Of a stretch of 15,830 nt of DNA, positions 1 to 4,191 are shown in pieces. Source of the stretch: an uncultured Frankiales bacterium (GTDB taxonomy: Bacteria > Actinomycetota > Actinomycetes > Mycobacteriales > SCTD01); assembly GCA_946479905.1 (NCBI GenBank), contig CAMLIA010000095.1:1-15830 (forward strand), in the 5' to 3' direction. The translations under genes were made by a program, and so were the position numbers. The notes below the pieces were generated by a model. The model saw only the letters and a program-made list of their open reading frames with translations. It did no database searches and was not told the DNA's origin. The stretch's first letter is position 1, and each line of letters begins with the position of its first letter.

Positions 1-356
1 GCTTCCCGGGCACCCCGGTCTCTCAAAAACTCAGCCTTCACGAACCGCGGCGACCGCGCGTGCGTCGCCTCGAGCAGGGCGAGGTCTTCCAGGCGGCGAC
101 GATGCAGGTCGGCCCGCAGCTGGTCGGTGATCGGTCGATCGTTGCGTCGCTCGTTGCAGCGGCGATGCGCGGGCCACAGGTAGACGAGCGAGTCCGGGTC
201 AGGCACGCCGAGGCGGAGCAGCTCGGACCGCGGCGGGTTGTGGTCGGCGGAGTCAGCGTCGGGCAGCCGGCACAGGTGGCAGGTCCGGCCCTTGTTCGCC
301 AGCGTCAGGTCGACCAGGCGGCGGACCTTCCGGCCAGACCAGGACGTGCGGCTCAC
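1..356 (-). CDS. HNH endonuclease, C-terminus cut by window edge
   Basis: This is an open frame of 118 codons from a GTG at 356 to the left edge, with no stop inside the window, so the gene is partial. The GTG overlaps the stop of the upstream gene as GTGA. An HNH core is visible: zinc-type cysteines at about residues 26 and 29 (TCHLC), the Asp-His pair at 38-39 (ADHNP), and the second half with His64, Cys67 and Asn68 (WPAHRRCNERRND). The family nicks or cuts DNA through one metal-bound His. In many actinophages such a gene sits beside cos and the terminase genes and helps packaging. Here it is the last gene of the early minus-strand operon and points toward the small terminase if the genome is circular. 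Family call is firm; the packaging role is inferred. Confidence 0.85.
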   Translation of the reverse strand, partial: MSRTSWSGRKVRRLVDLTLANKGRTCHLCRLPDADSADHNPPRSELLRLGVPDPDSLVYLWPAHRRCNERRNDRPITDQLRADLHRRRLEDLALLEATHARSPRFVKAEFLRDRGARE

Positions 357-634
357 TGCCCCACCTGCTCTCGGTCGAAGGTTCGGTACTTGGTGTTCAC
401 GATGAAGTCGCCCGCCGACAACATCCGCAACAGCCGGAACTGGAACCGGCTCTGGGTCATCTCGCGACGTTCCCGGGCGAGGGTGTGCCAGGCGCGGACC
501 ATGAGCATCGACAGGTCCTCCACCTGGATCACCACGTAGGCGCCGGGCTCCTGACCATCGAGCAGGGCGGGCAGGAGCTCCGCCTGGTCGTCGGTGAGCC
601 TGGGGTGCTGGGGCTGGGTCTCGCTGTGGTTCAT
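353..634 (-). CDS. Hypothetical protein, 93 aa, upstream of HNH gene
   Basis: I do not recognise this protein. The start at 634 was chosen over an upstream in-frame ATG at 658 because GAGGAGG lies a few bases before it, one of the clearest Shine-Dalgarno sites in the window. The N-terminus is polar and Pro/Gln-rich (about residues 1-15). A mixed segment (AYVVIQVEDLSMLMVRAWHTL) follows, then a basic, probably helical part rich in Arg around residues 55-70. There are no cysteines, membrane segments or signal peptide. It ends in a GTGA overlap with the HNH gene, so the two are likely co-translated. It is the first gene after a long non-coding, hairpin-rich stretch, so it may have its own promoter there, though I see no clear one. 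Confidence 0.7.
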   Translation of the reverse strand: MNHSETQPQHPRLTDDQAELLPALLDGQEPGAYVVIQVEDLSMLMVRAWHTLARERREMTQSRFQFRLLRMLSAGDFIVNTKYRTFDREQVGQ

Positions 635-781
635 GTCCGCCTCTCCTCTCTTATGCATCTGGTGCTATGTCTCGGGTCGGATATCGGCCCTGCGGGGCTG
701 TGTCGTTCTGGGCCAGATCGGGCCCTCCGGGGCTGAGCCCTCCAACACCCCCCGGAGTCCCCCCGTTGGAGCCCAGCGCCA

Positions 782-802
782 CCCTTCGGGTATGCCGAAG
801 GG
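782..802. repeat. Perfect 8-bp inverted repeat (hairpin)
   Basis: CCCTTCGG and CCGAAGGG are separated by GTATG. It is one of five stems in the non-coding stretch. It lacks a following T-run on either strand, so a classical Rho-independent terminator is not supported. Confidence 0.6.
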
Positions 803-842
803 CCAACCCGGCGGAACCCGGGTCGGCTTGCGTGCTGAGCCC

Positions 843-864
843 TCGACCCTTGGCCTTGGGTCGA
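843..864. repeat. Perfect 7-bp inverted repeat (hairpin)
   Basis: TCGACCC and GGGTCGA flank an 8-base loop (TTGGCCTT). It is part of the same hairpin cluster and has no T-run beside it. Confidence 0.55.
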
Positions 865-1025
865 TGACCAGGCGGCAGAACCCTGATGCCGCGCTTCCCC
901 TCACCAGCACCCTCGGTCTCCATCGTTACTTTCCGAGGGACTGCAGCTGGTGGGTTGGGTCCGCTGAGATTGAGCCGCACCTTTCGGTGCGCGCCGGTCG
1001 CGGTGTCCTCCTCCTCCGGCGTTGG

Positions 1026-1301
1026 CTAGCTGTCGATCACCCCCAGGCGATCTGGGGCGAGTGCGCCCGTGGACAGGTGGACCATGAAGTCGCGCAGCCG
1101 CGGACGTGGGTGCAGCTGTGCGTACTCGCTCATCTCGGTCGGGTAGCCGAACGCGGCGTGCTCGCGTGCGAGCCACCAGGCGTGATCGGCCGAGCGCCAC
1201 GCATCGGTGACCAGCTCGCGCCACCAGTGCCGGCCCACACGGAACCGAGGGCGGGGCGCGAGGGCGATCCGCCAGGTCAGGACTGCCGGGTCTTCATCCA
1301 T
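1026..1301 (-). CDS. Hypothetical protein, 91 aa, Trp/His-rich
   Basis: I do not recognise this protein. The ATG at 1301 was chosen because it overlaps the stop of the preceding gene by a few bases; two in-frame ATGs lie just upstream. The centre is rich in Trp, His and Arg (HWWRELVTDAWRSADHAWWL, about residues 30-49), which suggests a compact folded domain. No cysteines, membrane spans or recognisable catalytic motif are present. It ends with TAG at 1026. The non-coding hairpin region follows directly, so this may be the end of the first early transcript segment. It is translated in the same direction and with the same base usage as its neighbours, so the gene looks real although its role is unknown. 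Confidence 0.65.
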   Translation of the reverse strand: MDEDPAVLTWRIALAPRPRFRVGRHWWRELVTDAWRSADHAWWLAREHAAFGYPTEMSEYAQLHPRPRLRDFMVHLSTGALAPDRLGVIDS

Positions 1302-1428
1302 CGGCATCGGGGGCACAGGTCGGATGGACGAGCACGCCGGCGGCGAGCAGTGCGACCGGCATGCGCAACTTGCACATCGGGCAGGGCCGGCCGAGCCGGT
1401 CGCGGGTGTAGAACCGCTTCTCGCTCAC
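1294..1428 (-). CDS. Small Cys-rich (zinc-knuckle-like) protein, 44 aa
   Basis: A 44-residue frame starts at a GTG (1428) that overlaps the stop of the Lsr2-like gene as GTGA, which is the junction style of this genome. The product begins MSEKRFYTRDRLGRPCPMCK. It has a CPMC pair at about residues 16-19 and a later Cys near residue 38 in HPTCAP, with a His just before it, so one zinc ion could be held by Cys-Cys-His-Cys. Such mini zinc proteins are common in actinophage early operons and mostly lack known functions. No other domain fits in this length. The call rests on translational coupling and the metal-binding residues; it is otherwise hypothetical. Confidence 0.6.
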   Translation of the reverse strand: MSEKRFYTRDRLGRPCPMCKLRMPVALLAAGVLVHPTCAPDADG

Positions 1429-1709
1429 CGGTGGGCCTCGACATAGGCCTGGACGATGTCTTCACGAACTCGGCCGCGCATGCCCACGTCGAGGCCCTGG
1501 GACAGCGCCCACTCGCGCACGGCGCGGGGGCGGACGCCGCCGGCGATCGGGATTCCCTCTCGGCCGAAGCGGCGGCGGGCCCGTCGGCGGCGGGCCCGTC
1601 GGGCCGCGGCCTTGTGCTCTCGCTCGAGGAGGCGGATCTCCAGGTCGACCTCGTTGCGCAGTCGCTTGAGTCGCTCCAGGCGCTGGCCAGACTCGTAGAT
1701 CGGGCTCAC
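1425..1709 (-). CDS. Lsr2-like C-terminal DNA-binding domain protein, 94 aa
   Basis: The C-terminal 30 residues (VREWALSQGLDVGMRGRVRE onward) match the Lsr2 DNA-binding domain: the REWA start, a Gly-rich turn, and the RGR motif (about residues 78-80) that in Lsr2 enters the AT-rich minor groove. The N-terminal 35 residues look like a short charged helix or coiled coil, followed by an extremely basic stretch (residues 38-50, mostly Arg). The usual Lsr2 dimerisation beta-domain is absent. Lsr2 is the actinobacterial xenogeneic silencer, and phages carry relatives that may rewire host silencing or compact DNA. Start is GTG at 1709 in a GTGA overlap with the nuclease gene. Domain call is fairly firm; whether it activates, silences or competes with host Lsr2 cannot be read from sequence. 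Confidence 0.75.
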   Translation of the reverse strand: MSPIYESGQRLERLKRLRNEVDLEIRLLEREHKAAARRARRRRARRRFGREGIPIAGGVRPRAVREWALSQGLDVGMRGRVREDIVQAYVEAHR

Positions 1710-2401
1710 CGCGTCACCTCGAACAGGACGGGGTAGTGGTCAGAGCCGCGCTGGCGCTCCTTGTGGGCTCGGCCGCGCAGGCCGCGGACCAGGGCGTAGT
1801 CGATGACCCGGTTGCCGTGGGTGCCGCCCTTGGGGGCGAGGACCTCGAGGTCGGCCTTGCGGGCGATCCAGTGCGGGCTGTAGCGGCCTCGAGCTGATGG
1901 GGTCGCGTTCCAGTCGCAGGCGATCAGCAACGGCCTGTTCGGATGGTTGCGTGCGAACTTGACGACCCGGCGTGCGAACTGCCGCATGGAAGCGACCCGG
2001 CGGATCGGGCCGAGGATGCGGCCGCCCTGCCAGCGGACCGAGGGAGCCGTGTGCCCGGACACGACGATGACGCCGGCGACCACACAACAGGTGAGCCACT
2101 TGGGCGGTGTCTTACCGCCGCGGACGGTGAACCATCCGGACCTGGTCGCCCGGACCTGCCAGCCGGCACCGTGGATCGTGGTGCGGCGCACCAACAGGGC
2201 GGACTCGCCGCGGCCGTCGCCGCGGTTGCCCGGCATCGGGAACAGAGCGAAGTCAGGATGGCCGCCGAGCTCGCCGAGGTAGCCGGCGCACTCCTGGATG
2301 CACAGGAAGTCCAGATCGTGCATGACCATGATCGCCAACGCCGAGTGCGCGGCGACCGGCTTGGGCCGGTCCCGCTCCATGTTCCAGGTGCCGCCCTTCA
2401 C
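1706..2401 (-). CDS. Endonuclease/exonuclease/phosphatase (EEP) family nuclease
   Basis: The product has 231 residues. All EEP landmarks are visible in order: TWN with Asn7, IQE with Glu37 (metal ligand), SGHT with His117, CDWNAT with Asp163 and Asn165, IDYALV with Asp201, and SDHYPV with Asp221-His222. The family (exonuclease III and DNase I relatives) uses a metal ion to cut DNA or RNA backbones or remove phosphates. Start is GTG at 2401 in a GTGA overlap with the upstream gene; the frame stays open further upstream, but that part shadows the neighbour. No signal peptide is seen, so it should act in the cytoplasm. In an early operon it may degrade host DNA, nick the phage origin or process replication ends. 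The enzyme class is solid; the substrate is not known. Confidence 0.85.
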   Translation of the reverse strand: MKGGTWNMERDRPKPVAAHSALAIMVMHDLDFLCIQECAGYLGELGGHPDFALFPMPGNRGDGRGESALLVRRTTIHGAGWQVRATRSGWFTVRGGKTPPKWLTCCVVAGVIVVSGHTAPSVRWQGGRILGPIRRVASMRQFARRVVKFARNHPNRPLLIACDWNATPSARGRYSPHWIARKADLEVLAPKGGTHGNRVIDYALVRGLRGRAHKERQRGSDHYPVLFEVTR

Positions 2402-2658
2402 TGCGACCGCCTCCAGGTGTTCCTGTCCTCGAAGCCGCGACGGACCGAGTAGGGCTGGTGGCCGAAGTGGAAGTAGTCGCCGCATCGGTAGACCGACACG
2501 TTGGCCTCGCCGCGGCTGAACCTCCGCATGGCGGCCTTCGCGGCCTTCCTGGTCAAGTAGCAGCGCTTGCCGCACTCAGGGCAGGGCGCCGCCAGCACGG
2601 GGTTGCCGTCGTGCTGCCTGGCGCGCTTCGACTCGCCCATACTCGTCCGCCGGGTCAT
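2398..2658 (-). CDS. Zn-ribbon-like phage protein, 86 aa
   Basis: A CPECGKRC cluster (Cys26, Cys29, Cys33) is followed about 25 residues later by YRCGDYFHFGH (Cys59, His64, His67). This matches a widespread type of small actinophage early protein in which a basic helix (LTRKAAKAAMRRFSRG) links two metal-binding halves. It probably holds one zinc and may bind nucleic acid, but no function is established that I know of. Start is the ATG at 2658, overlapping the upstream stop as ATGA; an in-frame ATG six codons later is an alternative. The stop overlaps the GTG of the nuclease gene, so the two are probably translationally coupled. Confidence 0.7.
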   Translation of the reverse strand: MTRRTSMGESKRARQHDGNPVLAAPCPECGKRCYLTRKAAKAAMRRFSRGEANVSVYRCGDYFHFGHQPYSVRRGFEDRNTWRRSQ

Positions 2659-2750
2659 CGGACCGACCTCACGACGTACAGGGCGAACGCGAAGACCAGG
2701 ACCAGGTAGCCCAGGGCCTCGAGCAGCTTGAGCGCGGTGATGATCGTCAT
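2655..2750 (-). CDS. 31-aa single-span membrane peptide
   Basis: This very short frame has ATGA overlaps at both ends: its ATG at 2750 with the stop of the first early gene, and its stop with the ATG of the Zn-ribbon gene. The product starts MTIITALKLLEALGYLVLVF. It is one hydrophobic helix (about residues 8-27) followed by a short basic tail (VVRSVR), a positive-inside type pattern. The perfect coupling at both ends is the main reason to accept it. Tiny early membrane peptides in phages may alter host membrane functions or block superinfection, but here the role is unknown. Confidence 0.65.
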   Translation of the reverse strand: MTIITALKLLEALGYLVLVFAFALYVVRSVR

Positions 2751-3010
2751 GCGCCGACCTCGTCGAGGTGCGCGACGACGCGCGGCGCCAGCCGCTCGTC
2801 GAGGACATCGACCAGGTTGTCGATCGCCTCGACGACGGCCAGCGTCGCGTGCACCTCGGCGAGCTTCAGAGCGTCGCCAAGATCGTGGTTCAGCCGTGCG
2901 ACCTCGCGGTTGTCCCGGTCGTCGTCCCGGTAGAGCTCGCGAAGCGACTGCCGCGACTCGAGCATCGCGTTGATGTGGTCCAGGGCCTGCGAGTAGTGAT
3001 CGGTCGCCAT
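2747..3010 (-). CDS. First gene of early operon, helical protein, 87 aa (function unknown)
   Basis: This gene is divergent from the repressor, in the position where related phages put a Cro-like gene. The product is acidic and almost wholly helical, with heptad-like hydrophobics (LDHINAMLESRQSLRELYRD, then VARLNHDLGDALKLAEVHAT). I see no helix-turn-helix, so I do not call it Cro. The ATG at 3010 was chosen because a TANNNT hexamer (TAACTT, 3023-3018) ends seven bases before it and there is no Shine-Dalgarno, as in a leaderless mRNA; the longer frame from 3091 would run back through the operator. It likely opens the lytic early transcript and is repressed in lysogens through the 15-bp operator just upstream. 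Confidence 0.7.
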   Translation of the reverse strand: MATDHYSQALDHINAMLESRQSLRELYRDDDRDNREVARLNHDLGDALKLAEVHATLAVVEAIDNLVDVLDERLAPRVVAHLDEVGA

Positions 3011-3037
3011 GGGGCCGAAGTTAGACGGTGAACGTCT
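3011..3037 (-). promoter_or_regulatory. Early leaderless promoter with repressor operator
   Basis: Read on the minus strand, a 15-bp near-palindrome (AGACGTTCACCGTCT, 3037-3023) runs into the hexamer TAACTT (3023-3018), sharing one T. Seven bases later comes the ATG at 3010, so the start codon would be at or next to +1. No clear -35 is visible. The same operator and -10 layout recurs before the repressor and portal genes. Bound repressor would cover the -10 element and silence the early operon. Confidence 0.7.
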
Positions 3038-3097
3038 CGAGATCGCGAATTGCTGAGACTCTCGGCGTGTCGTCTTGCCCTGAAACGGCACTCAGTA

Positions 3098-3123
3098 AGT
3101 CGCTGATCGTCTAGAGTGACCCC
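3098..3123 (+). promoter_or_regulatory. Repressor leaderless promoter with operator
   Basis: The 15-mer AGTCGCTGATCGTCT (3098-3112) differs from the consensus arm AGACG by one base. It overlaps by one T the hexamer TAGAGT (3112-3117), and the ATG of the repressor follows six bases later with no ribosome binding site. It would allow the repressor to control its own synthesis. The weaker left arm (AGTCG) may mean lower affinity than the early and portal sites. Inferred by comparing the three copies. Confidence 0.7.
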
Positions 3124-3552
3124 ATGACTACTTCACCTTCACCGATGGTGCCCGGACAGCGGCTGTCGCCCTGGATCGCTGCCGAGGTACGGGCTGAGCT
3201 CGGCCGACGCGGGCTCAGCGTCAGGCGGTTCACTCAGCAGATGCTCGGCCGCGAGCAGCGTTGGGGCGCTCGGCGGCTGGGCAACGCAGCCGACGTCGAC
3301 ATCACTGTTGAGGAGCTCGACACGATGGCCGCTGCCCTCGGTGTCGAGGCCGATGGCATCTTGGCGGCCGCGATGCGTGCCCGCCGTTCTGCGCGCTCGG
3401 AGGGATTCGAACCCCCAACCTTCTGGTTTGGAGTCGCCGGGGCGGCCCGGCTCCAGTTGATCCGGGGCGGGCGGGACGCTGTCAGGGGTGCCCTGACAGC
3501 AGAATCCCGGGTAATGGCGGTCCGGGCCCGACACCTGCGGGCGGTGTCCTGA
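3124..3552 (+). CDS. Immunity repressor, viral (long) form, 142 aa, attP inside
   Basis: Residues about 15-80 are helical and look like a small Cro/CI-type helix-turn-helix (SPWIAAEVRAELGRRGLSVR, then ITVEELDTMAAALGVEADGI). Position between divergent operator-promoters and in front of integrase supports a repressor that keeps lysogeny. The C-terminal part is not a normal domain: residues 91-100 (RSEGFEPPTF) are the antisense translation of a tRNA T-arm and variable loop, the probable attP. After that come about 42 residues (WFGVAGAARL... ending RAVS) encoded by phage-only DNA. On integration this tail should be lost, giving a form of about 100 residues. In phages BPs and Brujita the long viral form is unstable and the short prophage form is active; the same is inferred here. 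ATG at 3124 fits a leaderless start. Confidence 0.75.
   Translation: MTTSPSPMVPGQRLSPWIAAEVRAELGRRGLSVRRFTQQMLGREQRWGARRLGNAADVDITVEELDTMAAALGVEADGILAAAMRARRSARSEGFEPPTFWFGVAGAARLQLIRGGRDAVRGALTAESRVMAVRARHLRAVS
3390..3433 (-). other. attP: Probable attP core: tRNA 3' half inside repressor gene
   Basis: Read on the minus strand, 3425-3390 is the 3' part of a tRNA: anticodon-stem 3' strand CAGAA, variable GGTT, T-stem and loop (GGGGG, TTCGAAT, CCCTC at 3416-3400) and acceptor strand CGAGCGC (3399-3393) followed by G. There is no matching 5' half, so it is not a functional tRNA gene. Phage tyrosine integrases recombine in such segments and rebuild the host tRNA. From memory, the sequence fits actinobacterial tRNA-Arg(ACG), where CAGAAGGTT is preceded by AT. 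A loop-like CTCCAAA (3433-3427) would instead suggest tRNA-Trp, but its 5' stem does not match. Because phage genes lie on both sides, this is an unintegrated attP rather than attL or attR. Confidence 0.75.
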
Positions 3553-3770
3553 TGGCCGAGAACCGGATGATCCGGGTCAAGTGCTGCGAGTGCGGCCGGA
3601 CCTCGCCCTCGTTCGATGCATCGCGGGTCGGCATCCGAGCCGGCGGCTGGTCGCTGCCTTGGTTGCCTGCGGGCTGGGAGTGGACCAGCTACGACCGGAA
3701 CGGCCGGCCGATCTGCACGACGTGCGTCGGGCTACTGCTTGAACGGTGCCTGGAGGCGTTCTCGCGATGA
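3552..3770 (+). CDS. Small Cys-rich protein, 72 aa, lysogeny operon
   Basis: The ATG overlaps the repressor stop by one base (TGATG), so the two are coupled in the viral genome. Two zinc-type pairs are visible: CCECG near residues 11-15 and ICTTC near residues 54-58, about 40 residues apart, framing a Trp- and Gly-rich middle (GGWSLPWLPAGWEWTSYDRN). It resembles a zinc ribbon with a long insert. I do not recognise a family. Lying between repressor and integrase, it could be a DNA-binding accessory or directionality factor, or simply a morphon. Integration within the repressor gene would cut it off from the repressor promoter. Confidence 0.65.
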   Translation: MAENRMIRVKCCECGRTSPSFDASRVGIRAGGWSLPWLPAGWEWTSYDRNGRPICTTCVGLLLERCLEAFSR

Positions 3771-3916
3771 GGCACTTCTCGATGTGGCCGTTGCTGTGGC
3801 AGGCGGCGTGCGGAGCTCAGGGCGTCGCGTTGTTCGGTGAGCTCGACCTGGTGACGTGCCGGGAGTGTCGGGCGACGGTGGCCCGGGCCGAATACATGGC
3901 GAGGGCTGGGGCTTGA
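3767..3916 (+). CDS. Tiny hypothetical protein, 49 aa, with CxxC
   Basis: A 49-codon frame starts with the ATG at 3767 overlapping the upstream stop (ATGA) and ends at 3914-3916 overlapping the next likely start (TTGA). The product begins MRHFSMWPLLWQAACGAQGV and contains TCREC near residues 33-37. The N-terminal half is hydrophobic and Trp-rich but too short and mixed for a confident membrane call. The frame is accepted mainly because both ends are coupled exactly as elsewhere in this genome. Function unknown. Confidence 0.5.
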   Translation: MRHFSMWPLLWQAACGAQGVALFGELDLVTCRECRATVARAEYMARAGA

Positions 3917-4191
3917 GCCGGCGTCGGGTGGAGCGGGAGACGCCGGAGTATGCGGCGATGCTCGAGCGGATGATCCGGGCGTATGCGCGGCGGGTGGCGG
4001 AGGCCGATGAGGTCGACCTGGCGCGGATGGTCGAGGTCAAGCGGGTGATGGATGAGGCGGTGGCCGAGGCGGTGCGTGGCCAGCGCGAGAACCTCGGGCG
4101 GTCCTGGGCGGAGATTGCCCGGGGGTTGGGGACGTCGAGGCAGGCGGCATATGAGCGTTTCTCCCGTAAGATCCGGACTGTCACGATATGA
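3913..4191 (+). CDS. Helix-turn-helix protein, 92 aa, just upstream of integrase
   Basis: The C-terminal part, WAEIARGLGTSRQAAYERFS (about residues 65-84), is a clear helix-turn-helix of the sigma-factor region 4 or small-regulator type. It is preceded by a long charged helix (AEADEVDLARMVEVKRVMDE). The start chosen is TTG at 3913, overlapping the previous stop as TTGA with GGGG just before it; GTGs at 3928 and 3856 are in the same frame. Proteins with this HTH are common in actinobacterial genomes and phages. Directly before integrase, it is a candidate recombination directionality factor or regulator of integrase, which is inference. Its last 41 bases overlap the integrase frame. Confidence 0.65.
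   Translation: MSRRRVERETPEYAAMLERMIRAYARRVAEADEVDLARMVEVKRVMDEAVAEAVRGQRENLGRSWAEIARGLGTSRQAAYERFSRKIRTVTI

Larger units (their letters stand above)
635..1025. other. 391-base non-coding, hairpin-rich region (origin or RNA candidate)
   Basis: This is the only long gap between genes. Open frames cross it, but their codons end in A or T far more often than neighbouring genes and the products are odd Gly/Pro-rich strings, so I call it non-coding. Perfect inverted repeats crowd it: CTCCAAC/GTTGGAG (740-746/765-771), CCCTTCGG/CCGAAGGG with a 5-base loop (782-802), TCGACCC/GGGTCGA with an 8-base loop (843-864), CCCTCGG/CCGAGGG (910-916/933-939) and CGCACC/GGTGCG with a TTTC loop (976-991). The word GCTGAGCCCTC occurs twice (near 732 and 834), and AACCCGG twice (near 805 and 815). 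No U-tract follows any hairpin. It could be a replication origin, a structured RNA or a control region; which one is unknown. Confidence 0.6.

Noticed and set aside
782..802. Rho-independent terminator
   Set aside because: The stem is good but no T-rich run follows on either strand. It is listed as a hairpin only.
651..980. Minus-strand open frame of 109 codons in the non-coding stretch
   Set aside because: It starts at a GTG without a ribosome site, is Gly/Pro-rich, and uses many codons ending in A or T, unlike real genes here. Several perfect hairpins cross it.
594..1736. Plus-strand open frame of 380 codons
   Set aside because: It runs antisense to several coupled minus-strand genes with recognisable domains and itself shows no domain. 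It is a shadow of GC-rich DNA.
3392..3433. A functional tRNA gene on the minus strand
   Set aside because: Only the 3' half is present: the bases upstream (GGCGA before CTCCAAA) do not pair with the anticodon stem and no D-arm or 5' acceptor strand follows. It is an attachment-site remnant.
3427..3433. tRNA-Trp as the source of the core, from CTCCAAA resembling its anticodon loop
   Set aside because: The stem does not continue on the 5' side, and the acceptor CGAGCGC and variable region fit a tRNA-Arg(ACG) better. It is kept only as an alternative until attB is found.
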